NCBI RefSeq assembly: GCF_001403875.1 | Contig: NZ_LN884297.1 | Location: 124,001-188,000 of the forward strand | Length of the DNA: 64,000 nucleotides | Source: Paenibacillus ihumii | GTDB taxonomy: Bacteria; Bacillota; Bacilli; Paenibacillales; Paenibacillaceae | Reading direction: 5' to 3' | Shown: piece by piece, positions 43,264 to 53,867 of the stretch | Numbering within the stretch: position 1 is the stretch's first letter | How the letters are laid out: every line of letters begins with the position of its first letter | The notes under the pieces: generated by a model | Databases searched by the model: none | What the model was told of the DNA's origin: nothing | The model's input: only the letters and a program-made list of their open reading frames with translations | Program-made: the position numbers and the translations under genes

Positions 43264-43536
43264 TTAGCCTTGTAGTTTAAACAATAAATAAGGAGCCCCG
43301 CCAGCGATAATAAAAGCGGCAATCGCCAAGATAAAAGCCCCGGCGAATGTTCGCCAGAGCCACTTTTGACCATCTTCGATACGATTTAATCTTTCATGTG
43401 CAGATTTAGCAGATGATAGAGCTTTTACCGCAGTTTCGTTCGCCGATATTGCCCTATCTAGTTTTTCATTCATGTTGTCCACAGTAGTTTCTACCCTTCT
43501 GATTCGCTGTAACATTTCGGCTTGTACTCCATCCAT
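43264..43536 (-). CDS. XhlA-family phage holin-associated protein
   Basis: A 90-residue protein: an N-terminal coiled coil (about 5-60, RIRRVETTVDNMNEKLDRAI) and one C-terminal membrane helix (about 65-85, TFAGAFILAIAAFIIAGGAPYLL). This is the layout of XhlA, which acts with a holin and endolysin in host lysis of PBSX-like phages. ATG 43536 has TAGGGGG upstream. The endolysin and holin genes normally beside it are missing here. Confidence 0.8.
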   Translation of the reverse strand: MDGVQAEMLQRIRRVETTVDNMNEKLDRAISANETAVKALSSAKSAHERLNRIEDGQKWLWRTFAGAFILAIAAFIIAGGAPYLLFKLQG

Positions 43537-43587
43537 CCCCCTACCCCCATTTCAATATGAATAGCCACCGGATCGGCTCCGAGGGCA

Positions 43588-43614
43588 TGAAAAAAAGCAC
43601 CCAAAAGGGTGCTT
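43588..43614 (-). terminator. Terminator of the moron-like secreted protein gene
   Basis: On the minus strand AGCACCC (43613-43607) pairs with GGGTGCT (43602-43596), followed by a run of seven T. A close relative of this element is at 32799-32820. Confidence 0.85.
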
Positions 43615-43631
43615 CTTTCTAAGTATTTTTT

Positions 43632-44075
43632 TTAATCAACTGGATAATTAATAAATACCAGTTGATATCCTTCGTACATTTTAAACTCTCCCATTTGTTC
43701 AACGACAAGATAAACAGTAGCACCATTTGGAATAATAAAACCATTCCAATGTATAGAATGATGTGGTTTGCTCATCGCATAGAGCATATCAGTTTCAAAA
43801 CCATCAGCATATTTAATCATAAAACCAACTAGATGATTGACGTTCCCTTGGTTTAAAAAACCTGAAGCATATACAGCTCCGCCGGTATTATTTTTCCACG
43901 AATACCAATCTTGATCAGTGCTGTTGGATATAAATAAATTATATTCAGTTCGGGGAATAAGAGTTATTGCTGTTGCTTTAGTATCACCTAACCCCGTTAC
44001 AGCACCTGCAGGCGACGAGAATGTTAGTAATAGCACAGATGTGAAAAGAACTGTTAATATCTTCTTAAATTTCAT
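43632..44075 (-). CDS. Small secreted protein, moron-like, unknown function
   Basis: A 147-residue protein with a signal peptide (MKFKKILTVLFTSVLLLTFSSPAGA). AAAGGGTGG precedes ATG 44075. The mature part reads as a single beta-sandwich (TKATAITLIPRTEYNLFISNSTDQDWYSW, IPNGATVYLVVEQMG), resembling bacterial pre-peptidase C-terminal (PPC) domains. It has its own promoter (44122-44150) and terminator and sits between the phage genes xkdX and xhlA, so it looks like a lysogenic-conversion 'moron'. No function is recognised. Confidence 0.6.
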   Translation of the reverse strand: MKFKKILTVLFTSVLLLTFSSPAGAVTGLGDTKATAITLIPRTEYNLFISNSTDQDWYSWKNNTGGAVYASGFLNQGNVNHLVGFMIKYADGFETDMLYAMSKPHHSIHWNGFIIPNGATVYLVVEQMGEFKMYEGYQLVFINYPVD

Positions 44076-44121
44076 GTTCTTCCACCCTTTACAGTTTATT
44101 TGAATCGCTAGATTCGACTCT

Positions 44122-44150
44122 ATTATAATCGCTTGCTAACTTCAATTGAA
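44122..44150 (-). promoter_or_regulatory. Own promoter of the moron-like gene
   Basis: On the minus strand TTCAAT (44150-44145) and a perfect TATAAT (44127-44122) are 17 bases apart, about 47 bases upstream of the start codon. Confidence 0.55.
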
Positions 44151-44230
44151 TCCAACGAAATTACCATATGCTAGGATGTTTTGTTTATGTTTGGATTTTT
44201 TCCACAAAAATTCGCCTTGAGGCGCTGTCT

Positions 44231-44368
44231 CTACGCATATTCAATATCAGTAATCTGCTGGTACTGCTGCGGCGTAATCATCTTAGCTACTACAAACATC
44301 TTTAGGTTCTCAGGTGTGTACGCCGGATGGCCATTGTCGTAAAATCGCTTGATCGATGAGAACCACAT
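44231..44368 (-). CDS. XkdX-family phage protein
   Basis: A 45-residue protein reading MWFSSIKRFYDNGHPAYT and then ENLKMFVVAKMITPQQYQQITDIEYA. W-F-x-x-I-K-x-F-Y and the x-x-M-I-T-x-x-Q-Y-x-x-I-T ending are the XkdX family signature, found between tail fibre and lysis genes in PBSX-like phages. ATG 44368 shares one base with the stop of the upstream gene (TGATG), and AAGGAGGTG lies just upstream at about 44382-44374. Confidence 0.8.
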   Translation of the reverse strand: MWFSSIKRFYDNGHPAYTPENLKMFVVAKMITPQQYQQITDIEYA

Positions 44369-44754
44369 CACTCAGCACCTCCTTTCAGTGCTACAACTTC
44401 CAGAAGCAGATTACCGACGGTATCCTCCAGCGTTGCAATTGTGGCCTTGTCAGCAGCGTTTTCTAGTAACAAGTTTGCGAGGTCAGATTCGAGCGATTTT
44501 ACTTGTTCCAACAAAGGTAACTCCTGCTCCGGATTGGCCACTGTCTGCACAGCGGCGTTATACTCTTCTAGCGTTATTTCAGTGGCCCCATCAGGGATAT
44601 CGCTACCGTCTGGCATCCCTACATACGCCACAAATCGGTCTCCTTCTTTTAAAACATAAGCAGATGTAAGTGCACAAATATCAATACCTGAATAAATATA
44701 TCGAATGGTAACTCATTCAATAATTTCCACATTTTCCGTTAACTTTAGATACAT
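44368..44754 (-). pseudogene. Phage tail-module protein gene interrupted by an in-frame TGA
   Basis: ATG 44754 has an excellent site (AAAGGGGGA, 44769-44761) and reads MYLKLTENVEIIE before TGA at 44715-44713. The same frame continues without shift as VTIRYIYSGIDICALTSAYV, KEGDRFVAYVGMPDG and a coiled-coil tail to TGA 44370-44368. An internal GTG at 44631 with AAGGAG upstream could restart an 87-residue product. Because the strong site and both halves share one frame, this looks like a 128-residue gene with a single nonsense codon at position 14. It lies between tail fibre and xkdX. Recoding or a sequencing error are alternatives. Confidence 0.65.
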
Positions 44755-44768
44755 ATCAGATCCCCCTT

Positions 44769-46073
44769 TTAGAATTGAGTACGTGGATACAACTCCCGAC
44801 CATATATATATTTATAAATATTCTTAGAAAGATGTCGCCTCTCTACCTGCGATTCCGCCAAGGTGGTGGTTGTCTTGTAGATAGTGCCATCGGTTCTTAC
44901 AAAAGCCATCCTATCCTGCCGCTCCAAACACACGAACATACCCAACCCTTCATCCCATAAAACATTATCATAGCCGGTATATTCTAGGGCGACCGTCCTG
45001 ATCAGCGCGCCGTTACTAGCATTTAGAAACTCCAGCCTTCCATCCGCCCACAAACAAACCAAAACATTCCCATTTGTAGCTATGTCTCTAGTAAACTGTT
45101 CATAACGTTCCCTTTCAGTTTCCCACACCTTAACACCTAACGTTGTATATTTAGCTATACGGTGGTAATAACCACTTGCATATATCCTATACAACGTAAA
45201 GAAATACTGACCGTCCGGGGAAATAACAGGAAAATCATACGCGAATGTATCAGCAGATTCATATATCGGAACCATATTTTTGTTTAAAACAACGATCTTG
45301 TTAAGGTTGTTCCGAAATAATATGTTCTTGTGGGAATCCAAAGTTACCTTCAAATAAGAACCATTTGCCATTGACAGATATGCCTGAATTCTAGCAATCA
45401 TATCTGATGTCTCTTGCATAACGTCTTCTATATTAGTTTGTATCTGGCCTATTTTTTGTGCTAAAACTGGAAATGTATCGCTCCCTGATGCCGGTACTCC
45501 TTTGCCAGTAATAGCGGAAGCGATCTGTGTTTTCCCATTACTGACATTTGTAAAAAGCTCGTTTATTGCGGCTACAGCATTACCCTTGGCTGTTGTGAGT
45601 AGATTCGACAGCGTCCCGACTGCATTGTCGACGGTGTCTTTCCGAGCAATATCGTCGGCAGCAGCAGGTGCAGCCACTTTAGCCCGGCCAGCAGCATCTC
45701 GGAGGATTAGGCGGTTTGCTGTAGCTGTTGAGACAGCCCCGTGCACTGACGTCAAATTCGCGTGAGCATCTACCTTACTTTGTGCGCCGCTCGGCGTCTC
45801 TGCAGCTGCCGCCGCCGCATTAGCCGCATTTGCGGTGTTTTGCGCTGCAGTTGCCGTATCAAAAGCCGATTTGACTGCCCGCGGTGTTGCCGCCAGTGCT
45901 TCACTTGTACTATTCGTTGCATTCGACAGTTGCACAATCCCTGCTTCCGTTAACGAGGCCGTTGGAACCTCAAACTGATCCACATCCGTACGCAACTGAT
46001 TAATTTCTCGCCCAATGTTGTTGAAGTCATCCGGCTTCACCGTATCCGTTAATGTCCAATCTGTTTTTGCCAT
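44769..46073 (-). CDS. Phage tail fibre-like protein
   Basis: A 434-residue protein. ATG 46073 is chosen with GCGGAGGT just upstream; a longer frame begins at 46103. MAKTDWTLTDTVKPDDFNNIGREIN is a typical start of Bacillus phage tail fibres. Residues about 35-90 match the fibre repeat (LTEAGIVQLSNATNSTSEALAATPRAVKSA), a long alanine-rich helical stretch follows, and the C-terminal ~190 residues look like a beta-propeller receptor-binding domain (ISPDGQYFFTLYR, VWETERERYEQF). It probably bound host surface sugars. Confidence 0.8.
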   Translation of the reverse strand: MAKTDWTLTDTVKPDDFNNIGREINQLRTDVDQFEVPTASLTEAGIVQLSNATNSTSEALAATPRAVKSAFDTATAAQNTANAANAAAAAAETPSGAQSKVDAHANLTSVHGAVSTATANRLILRDAAGRAKVAAPAAADDIARKDTVDNAVGTLSNLLTTAKGNAVAAINELFTNVSNGKTQIASAITGKGVPASGSDTFPVLAQKIGQIQTNIEDVMQETSDMIARIQAYLSMANGSYLKVTLDSHKNILFRNNLNKIVVLNKNMVPIYESADTFAYDFPVISPDGQYFFTLYRIYASGYYHRIAKYTTLGVKVWETERERYEQFTRDIATNGNVLVCLWADGRLEFLNASNGALIRTVALEYTGYDNVLWDEGLGMFVCLERQDRMAFVRTDGTIYKTTTTLAESQVERRHLSKNIYKYIYGRELYPRTQF

Positions 46074-46103
46074 GAATGAATACCTCCGCTTTTTATAGTT
46101 CAT

Positions 46104-46310
46104 AGCAGCTAATTCTTATCTCAGCTACATTCATTCTATAAAAAGCACAGCGTAAATATTGGCCTTATTGCGGACAGTAAGAGGACATGGGGAGGACAAA
46201 AAAATCGCTTTAGGAAGGCATTCTGATCATTATCTACACCCTTCGTTTTAGCAGTTTACCATCATGGCAAGGTGTCTTGCAGGAAATGTGATTTTTTATG
46301 TGATTAAATA
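46104..46310. other. Gene-free left part of the tail fibre upstream region
   Basis: No gene was seen on either strand. On the integrated prophage it separates the tail fibre gene from groEL, and would be where deletion of the remaining phage genes ended. Confidence 0.35.
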
Positions 46311-46311
46311 G

Positions 46312-46338
46312 AAAAAGGCTCCCTTTCGGGAGCCTTTA
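46312..46338 (-). terminator. Terminator now serving groEL
   Basis: On the minus strand AGGCTCCC and GGGAGCCT (46338-46317) form a stem with a GAAA loop, followed by TTTTTC. It lies beyond the att-like repeat, inside the inserted segment. Confidence 0.75.
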
Positions 46339-46372
46339 ATCATGCACTATTACAGGGTTTTTGAACCCCTTA

Positions 46373-48004
<1,632 letters not shown>

Positions 48005-48067
48005 TCAATTACCTCCCTGAATGATTGTGGATTTGCTCTTTATTCATAAGGTCAGGCTGATGTACGC

Positions 48068-48349
48068 TTAACCCACGATCGCGTGGATGTCGCTCTCTTT
48101 CATAATTAAGTATTCTTTGCCTTCGTATTTGATTTCAGTTCCCGCATATTTGGAGAACAGTACGCGGTCGCCTTCCTTCACTTCCAATGGAACACGTACC
48201 CCGTCCTTCAATGCTCCGCTGCCTACGGCAACGACTTTACCTTCCTGCGGCTTTTCCTTCGCTGTGTCTGGCAGCACGATGCCAAATGCAGTCGTTTCCT
48301 CTTGCTCAATCGGTTCTACCAGTACACGTTCACCTAAAGGTTTGATCAT
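48068..48349 (-). CDS. groES: Co-chaperonin GroES
   Basis: The 93-residue co-chaperonin. AAAGGAGGAC lies ten bases before ATG 48349; a longer frame to 48436 runs through the CIRCE element. [44 protein letters not shown] contains the mobile loop that binds GroEL. First gene of groESL, 66 bases before groEL. Confidence 0.97.
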   Translation of the reverse strand: MIKPLGERVLVEPIEQEETTAFGIVLPDTAKEKPQEGKVVAVGSGALKDGVRVPLEVKEGDRVLFSKYAGTEIKYEGKEYLIMKESDIHAIVG

Positions 48350-48402
48350 GAAAATGTCCTCCTTTAAATATGTTTTGTTGAATTTAATAACGTAATCATG
48401 TG

Positions 48403-48429
48403 TTAGCACTCGATACACAGTAGTGCTAA
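48403..48429 (-). promoter_or_regulatory. CIRCE element (HrcA operator)
   Basis: TTAGCACTC-N9-TAGTGCTAA, 27 bases, matches the CIRCE consensus TTAGCACTC-N9-GAGTGCTAA with one mismatch at 48421. It lies just downstream of the groES promoter, where HrcA represses in the absence of heat stress. Confidence 0.93.
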
Positions 48430-48441
48430 CAACCACTTTTT

Positions 48442-48470
48442 ATGATACTCAAAATGTGCTCGGATTTCAA
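48442..48470 (-). promoter_or_regulatory. Sigma-A promoter of groESL
   Basis: On the minus strand TTGAAA (48470-48465) and TATCAT (48447-48442) are 17 bases apart, immediately upstream of CIRCE. Confidence 0.75.
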
Positions 48471-48637
48471 GTTCCCTGCTGCATTTTTTTCGCATTTCCA
48501 TTGGATTTGTTTAGTGCGCCCTATTCATCATATCCTCTTGTATCTATAAATATTCCAAATGGCTCTTTCAATTCATGGTAGTTTTTCTTGTGATATAACG
48601 ATGCAGTAGACTCCGATGCTTAATCTCTCTTGAGCTT

Positions 48638-48670
48638 AAAAAACACATCTTCCAGCCTGGAAGATGTGCT
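48638..48670 (-). terminator. Terminator of tatC
   Basis: CACATCTTCCA and TGGAAGATGTG (48668-48644) form a perfect stem; on the minus strand it is followed by TTTTTTA. Confidence 0.85.
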
Positions 48671-48692
48671 TCTCATGACGTCATGCGTCCAT

Positions 48693-49448
48693 TTATTTAT
48701 ATTGGGCCTCCCGCTCCGCGTCCGCTGCCAGCAGCTTGCGGTGCACGCGCGCAGAGAGGATCACGCTGATTTCATACAGGATGATGAGCGGAATAAGCAC
48801 TAGAAAAGCGGAGAGAAAATCCGCCGGCGTAATCATGACGGAAATTACCACTAGTGCAAAGTACGCCACTCGCCTCATTTTCCGCAGCAGCCTTGGCGTT
48901 AAAATTCTAAGCTGCGTCAAAAACAGGATGACAATCGGCAGCTCAAAGAGCAGCGAAATCGGAATAATGATATTAAACAAAAACTTAAAATAATCAGCCA
49001 TTCCGTAGGTCTCAATGAGACCGAGCTCCGCATTTAACTCGCCGGTAAACGACATAGCCAGCGGAAACACGACATAATACCCGAATGCGATCCCGATCAG
49101 GAAGCACAGGAACACATAAGGTATGTATTTAAGCGTTGCCTTCCGTTCGGCTGACCGCAAGCCCGGGCTGACGAACGCCCATACTTGATACAGCGTGAAG
49201 GGAAGTGTTACGCCCAGCGCAACCATCATCGCTATTTTCATATATACGCCAACGCCATCCCAGAAGGAGAAGGCATTCAGGTTAATCTTCACGCCTGAAA
49301 GGGCATTGACCGTGACATAATTATAGATGGGTTTAACTACGAAGAAAGCGGCAACCAGTACGAAAACAAATACGAACAGTACCCAAAACAACCGGCGGCG
49401 AAGTTCCGTTAAATGTTCAACTACACTTTGCTGCGTCTCTTCAGCCAT
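48693..49448 (-). CDS. tatC: Twin-arginine translocase subunit TatC
   Basis: A 251-residue membrane protein with six helices, the receptor for twin-arginine signal peptides in export of folded proteins. VVEHLTELRRRLFWVLFVFVFV at the N-terminus and FVSPGLRSAERKATLKYIPYVFLCFLIGIAFGYYVVFPLAMSF are family signatures. It follows tatA and is near groESL, the arrangement I recall for tatAY-tatCY in B. subtilis. Confidence 0.95.
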   Translation of the reverse strand: MAEETQQSVVEHLTELRRRLFWVLFVFVFVLVAAFFVVKPIYNYVTVNALSGVKINLNAFSFWDGVGVYMKIAMMVALGVTLPFTLYQVWAFVSPGLRSAERKATLKYIPYVFLCFLIGIAFGYYVVFPLAMSFTGELNAELGLIETYGMADYFKFLFNIIIPISLLFELPIVILFLTQLRILTPRLLRKMRRVAYFALVVISVMITPADFLSAFLVLIPLIILYEISVILSARVHRKLLAADAEREAQYK

Positions 49449-49490
49449 ATGCCGTCCTCCCCGACTCCTAAATTACTCAAAACATACAAA

Positions 49491-49510
49491 ATCCTTCCCG
49501 AAGGAAGGGA
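49491..49510 (-). terminator. Hairpin between tatA and tatC, possible attenuator
   Basis: On the minus strand CCTTCC and GGAAGG close on a TTCG-type loop (49510-49491) and are followed by TTTTG. It could lower tatC expression relative to tatA. Confidence 0.5.
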
Positions 49511-49550
49511 TCGCACCGAACTATCATGCTCCTTGCTGCAAAAGATCCTC

Positions 49551-49781
49551 TTAATCCGGCAGCCTTCTATCCTCTGCTTTTGACGATTCTTGAACAGAAG
49601 CCGGGAGCTCCTTCGGAGGCTGAGGCTTGCTGTCTTGAGGCTGATCCTCCATAATGTCCCGCGTCGCATCCTTGAATTCCTTGAAGGTCCGCCCTACGAC
49701 GCGCCCAAGCTCAGGAAGCTTATTGGGCCCGAATATAATTAGCGCTGCGATGATAATCAATAACAAACCGCCTGCACTCAT
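49551..49781 (-). CDS. tatA: Twin-arginine translocase subunit TatA
   Basis: A 76-residue protein with one N-terminal helix ([16 protein letters not shown]), the conserved [20 protein letters not shown] amphipathic helix, and an acidic disordered tail. In Gram-positive bacteria one TatA with one TatC forms a minimal translocase. GGAAGGGGGATC precedes the start at 49781. First gene before tatC. Confidence 0.93.
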   Translation of the reverse strand: MSAGGLLLIIIAALIIFGPNKLPELGRVVGRTFKEFKDATRDIMEDQPQDSKPQPPKELPASVQESSKAEDRRLPD

Positions 49782-49932
49782 GCTGATCCCCCTTCCAAAA
49801 GCAGTTTAAAAATGTAGATTTTCATTTCTTCTCACATTTCATTCATACGCCCACATCATACCATAACTAGTAACACAGTAACAGTGAAATTCACTCCTGG
49901 GCCTCAGCCGCATTTGAACCCCGGGCTTGCAG

Positions 49933-50418
49933 CTACAGCCGGAATTGCCCCGTAACCATCAGCAGTGCCTCGGGCAGCTGGTCCATAATGGCTGCCAAAT
50001 TCTCGTGAACTCCTTTTGGCGTGCCAGGCAGATTCACGATCAGCGTCCGGCCGCGAATGCCCACGATGCCGCGAAACAGCATGCCTGCGGGGTTCTTCTG
50101 CATGACCGAGTAGCGCATCGCTTCAGCCATGCCCGGCACCTCGCGCTCGATTACCCGGCGCGTGGCCTCCGGCGTTACATCCCGGATCGCCAGCTCCGTC
50201 CCTCCGGTAGTAAGCACTAAGTCTGCTTGAAAATAATCTGTCATCTCAATTAATGCCGCTATAATCTCATCCGGTTCATCGGGAACGATGCGGTATTCTA
50301 TAATTTCCCCGCCGAGCTCTTCCTCTACAAGTTCCCGGATCACCTGGGCGCTCGTATCCTCGCGTTCCCCCCGGGAACCTTTATCGCTTGCCGTCAGGAT
50401 CGCCGTTTTCCAAACCAT
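49933..50418 (-). CDS. moaB: Molybdopterin adenylyltransferase-type protein MoaB/Mog
   Basis: A 161-residue enzyme of molybdenum cofactor biosynthesis. ATG 50418 is chosen with GAGGAGGGTGAC upstream. LTTGGTELAIRDVTPEAT and NLPGTPKGV are the MPT-binding motifs of the MoaB/Mog family. It adenylylates molybdopterin before metal insertion. It lies about 100 bases downstream of moaC on the same strand; in B. subtilis, as I recall, this position is taken by rex. Confidence 0.88.
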   Translation of the reverse strand: MVWKTAILTASDKGSRGEREDTSAQVIRELVEEELGGEIIEYRIVPDEPDEIIAALIEMTDYFQADLVLTTGGTELAIRDVTPEATRRVIEREVPGMAEAMRYSVMQKNPAGMLFRGIVGIRGRTLIVNLPGTPKGVHENLAAIMDQLPEALLMVTGQFRL

Positions 50419-50519
50419 GAAGTCACCCTCCTCATCCACATTAGGAACTCCGTTATTTATGTCTGAATTTAAATCCTTATTTAATGACGACTTATATTTA
50501 TAATTATAGAAGCAATAAT

Positions 50520-51014
50520 TTAAAGCTCAGATAAATAGTCTCCGCTTTTTCCTCCCGTTTTGCTGCGAAGCAGGGTGGGGCCGATGACCATATCCTTTTG
50601 CAGCGCTTTGCACATGTCGTACACCGTCAGCGCCGCAGCCGATACCGCTGTGAGCGCCTCCATCTCCACGCCTGTCTTGCCTTCCGTCTTCACGGTAGCC
50701 TCCACATACAGCTCATTATGACCGTTATCCGTAAAAATGAGGTTGACCCCCGTCAACGGCAGCGGATGGCACATGGGAATCCAGTCAGAGGTCCGCTTTG
50801 CCCCCTGAATCCCGGCAATTTGCGCTACGGCAAGGACGTCTCCCTTGCCAACCTTGCCTTCCTTTATAGCGCGAAGCGTGTCCGGGTGCATCGTAATCGT
50901 CGATACCGCAGCGGCGGTACGGACCGTCACCTGCTTCCCCGAAATATCGACCATGTTGGCTCTGCCTTGCTCGTTAAAATGAGTCCATTTCCCTTCCCGG
51001 GATTCCGAAGACAT
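50520..51014 (-). CDS. moaC: Cyclic pyranopterin monophosphate synthase MoaC
   Basis: A 164-residue enzyme converting 3',8-cyclo-GTP to cPMP in molybdenum cofactor synthesis. [22 protein letters not shown] at the start, [15 protein letters not shown] and [25 protein letters not shown] are conserved, the last containing catalytic residues. Its start overlaps the stop of the folate gene by one base, so these are coupled. Confidence 0.95.
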   Translation of the reverse strand: MSSESREGKWTHFNEQGRANMVDISGKQVTVRTAAAVSTITMHPDTLRAIKEGKVGKGDVLAVAQIAGIQGAKRTSDWIPMCHPLPLTGVNLIFTDNGHNELYVEATVKTEGKTGVEMEALTAVSAAALTVYDMCKALQKDMVIGPTLLRSKTGGKSGDYLSEL

Positions 51015-51649
51015 TATCGTTCACTACTTTCATTAATATATATTGTACCGGAGGACGTAAACAGCAGGTCTACCCTGAAGTCATGCGGCTCCATGGGAAT
51101 ATGATCCCTTAATATCTGTTCCTGGTAAGCCATCGCTGCGATGACTGGACCTGCGCCGGCCCCCGGATTTAAACAACTCATAAAGCGGTCGTAATATCCT
51201 CCCCCGAAGCCGATTCGTCCGCCTGCTCTATCATAAGCGAGTCCGGGAACCACGACAAGGTCGATCTCTCCCAGACGGCTCTCGGGCCAAATCTCCGTAT
51301 GCTCCCCCGGCTCGGGGATTCCCCAGGCCCCCGGCAGCAAATCGCCGGCCTTCTTCAGTTCATGAAGGGTAAACCGGCTATTCCCGGCCACCTTCGGAAC
51401 AAGTACACGATCCCCCTGCCGCCAGCAGCTGTTCATCAATTCACTTGTATCGGGCTCATCCCGAAATGAGGCATAAATAAAAACCGTAAGCGGCCTATTT
51501 AGCTTAATGCGCAGCGGCCCCAAAATTTCCCGTTCCGCCAGCAGGCTGGCCGCCTTGGACTGCTCCTGCCGCGACAGCTCCGAAATTTGTGACCGGCGGA
51601 GCTTCATCTCTTGGCGCAGCCGATGTTTGAGATCCGGGATATCCGTCAT
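51014..51649 (-). CDS. 5-formyltetrahydrofolate cyclo-ligase
   Basis: A 211-residue ATP-dependent enzyme that makes 5,10-methenyl-THF from 5-formyl-THF. ATG 51649 is chosen with GAGGGA (51661-51656) six bases upstream. The C-terminal signature [24 protein letters not shown] is diagnostic. It is co-transcribed with moaC; it may supply folates, but no functional link is obvious. Confidence 0.93.
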   Translation of the reverse strand: MTDIPDLKHRLRQEMKLRRSQISELSRQEQSKAASLLAEREILGPLRIKLNRPLTVFIYASFRDEPDTSELMNSCWRQGDRVLVPKVAGNSRFTLHELKKAGDLLPGAWGIPEPGEHTEIWPESRLGEIDLVVVPGLAYDRAGGRIGFGGGYYDRFMSCLNPGAGAGPVIAAMAYQEQILRDHIPMEPHDFRVDLLFTSSGTIYINESSER

Positions 51650-51861
51650 AATCAATCCCTCATAGAGTAATATATTCTCATCTAGTTTATCATTGTTGAA
51701 GCAAAATGAAAACTAAAGCGATTTCTGAAAAAATATCATGAATTCGCCCGTTTTCATAGCATTGGAACCCTTGTACTCCACAAGGTGAAAGACAAATGCA
51801 ATACGCTGCAGTTTCATGTACACTAAAAACATAGAAAGAAAAAGCGGAGGATACAGAAGTT

Positions 51862-53817
51862 ATGCTACTTCAAGCGACTAATATTACGAAACGATATGGT
51901 GTTACCGAAATACTTCATGGCATTAACCTACAAATTTTAGAGCGGGACCGCATTGGCCTTGTTGGCGTCAACGGAGCCGGAAAATCAACGCTATTGCAAA
52001 TACTTGCTCAAGAATTGTCCTACGATGAGGGGCAAATTTTTAAGGCAAAGGAAACTACGATCGGCTATCTCGCCCAGAATAGCGGGCTGCAATCAGAGCT
52101 CACCATCTGGGAGGAAATGCTGAACGTCTTTGCTCCCCTGCTGGAGGCGGAACGCGAGCTCCGCACCATGGAGCAGGAAATCGCTGACCTGGCCGAGCAT
52201 GGCGTTGAAGATAGAACCTACCGGGATTTGCTGGAGCGCTATGCCCGCAAACAAGACTGGTTCAAGGATAACGGCGGATACGAGATCGAGACTCGCATCC
52301 GCAGCGTGCTGCACGGCATGGGCTTCGGCAGCTTCCCGCCGGATACGCTTATTTCAACGCTGAGCGGCGGGCAGAGAACCCGGCTCGCTTTGGCCCGGAT
52401 TCTGCTTCAGGCCCCCGATTTGCTCATGCTTGACGAGCCGACTAACCATTTGGATATCGAGACCTTAACCTGGCTGGAGGATTATTTGCGAAATTATGCC
52501 GGGGCGCTGCTGATCGTCTCCCATGACCGTTATTTCCTCGATCGGCTCGTCACAGCCATCGTTGAAATCGAGCGCCATCAATCGAAACGATACACAGGCA
52601 ACTACACCCGTTATATCGAACTCAAGGCAGCCGAATACGAGAGCCAGATGAAATTGTACGAGAAGCAGCAGGACGAAATTTCCCGCATGGAGACATTCAT
52701 TCAACGCAACATCGTCCGCGCCTCGACGACGAAACGGGCCCAAAGCCGCCGCAAGGCTCTAGAGAAGATGGAAATCATGGAGCGGCCGACCGGGGACCTG
52801 AAGCGGGCCAGCTTCTCCTTCGAAGCGGAATATATGACCGGGAAGGATGTGCTGCAGGTCGATGGCCTTTCCTATTCATTTGATGATAACAAGCCGCTGT
52901 TTAGCCGTGTCTCTTTCTACTTGCGGCGCGGCGAGACCGTTGCCCTGATCGGTCCCAACGGAATTGGCAAGTCAACCTTGCTCAAAATTCTAACCGGAGA
53001 TCTCAAAGCCTCTTCCGGATCGATTGTCTGGGGCAGCAAAGTAAAGATCGGATATTATGACCAGGAGCAGACCCATCTCAGTGCGGCAAACACCGTGCTG
53101 GAGGAGGTATGGAGCGCCTTTCCGCATATGGAGGAGGCCAGAATACGGACGGTGCTGGGCAACTTTCTCTTCAGCGGCGATGACGTTCAGAAGAAAATTG
53201 CGGCGCTTAGCGGCGGAGAGAAAGCAAGGGTGGCGCTGGCCAAGCTGATGCTGCAAAAAGCCAACGTTCTCATTCTCGACGAGCCAACCAACCATCTGGA
53301 TCTGTTCAGCAAGGAGGTGCTCGAATCGGCCCTTCTCGATTATGACGGAACCCTGCTATTCATTTCGCATGACCGTTATTTTCTTAATAAGATGGCAGAA
53401 AGGATCATTGAGCTGCATCCTGACGGCGCCCATCATTTCCTGGGGAATTATGACGACTATTTAGCGAAATTGCAGGAGCTTGCGGAAGAGGAAGACACAG
53501 GGCAATCCGCCAAACCTGCTGCGGCTGAACCCGCTTCCCCCGGCAGTGAACCTGCCCCGGCGAAGAATGGCGCTGCCTCATTTGAAGCGGAGAAGCAAGC
53601 GAAGCGTGAGGAGCGTATGCGGCAGCGCCGATTGGAACAGCTGGAGCAGTCCATTTCCGAGCTGGAGGAGCAAATCGCGGCAATTGAAGCGGAATTAGCC
53701 CTGCCCGAGGTCTATCAGGACTATACAGCCGTGCAGGAGAGACAGCTATTGATCGACAAGCATAAATCGCAACTGATGGCTGCCTATGAAGAATGGGAGT
53801 CACTGGCAGAAGCCTGA
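51862..53817 (+). CDS. ABC-F family ATPase (YdiF-like)
   Basis: A 651-residue cytoplasmic ABC-F protein with two ATPase domains and no membrane part. GCGGAGGATAC precedes ATG 51862. Walker A motifs GVNGAGKST and GPNGIGKST, two signatures (TLSGGQRTR, ALSGGEKAR), two Walker B DEPTNHLD, the interdomain linker (QDEISRMETFIQRN) and a C-terminal coiled coil (about 570-645) are all present. ABC-F proteins bind the ribosomal E site and resolve stalling or protect from antibiotics. Position next to moaC and tat matches B. subtilis ydiF as I recall it. Confidence 0.92.
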   Translation: MLLQATNITKRYGVTEILHGINLQILERDRIGLVGVNGAGKSTLLQILAQELSYDEGQIFKAKETTIGYLAQNSGLQSELTIWEEMLNVFAPLLEAERELRTMEQEIADLAEHGVEDRTYRDLLERYARKQDWFKDNGGYEIETRIRSVLHGMGFGSFPPDTLISTLSGGQRTRLALARILLQAPDLLMLDEPTNHLDIETLTWLEDYLRNYAGALLIVSHDRYFLDRLVTAIVEIERHQSKRYTGNYTRYIELKAAEYESQMKLYEKQQDEISRMETFIQRNIVRASTTKRAQSRRKALEKMEIMERPTGDLKRASFSFEAEYMTGKDVLQVDGLSYSFDDNKPLFSRVSFYLRRGETVALIGPNGIGKSTLLKILTGDLKASSGSIVWGSKVKIGYYDQEQTHLSAANTVLEEVWSAFPHMEEARIRTVLGNFLFSGDDVQKKIAALSGGEKARVALAKLMLQKANVLILDEPTNHLDLFSKEVLESALLDYDGTLLFISHDRYFLNKMAERIIELHPDGAHHFLGNYDDYLAKLQELAEEEDTGQSAKPAAAEPASPGSEPAPAKNGAASFEAEKQAKREERMRQRRLEQLEQSISELEEQIAAIEAELALPEVYQDYTAVQERQLLIDKHKSQLMAAYEEWESLAEA

Positions 53818-53867
53818 AAAATATTTTTTTTACATTCACTTAACAATCAATCTAGTTATACACAAGC

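Noticed and set aside
46353..46370. GGGTT/AACCC hairpin near the groEL stop as a terminator
   Set aside because: Short stem without T run; the 46312-46338 hairpin is a better terminator.
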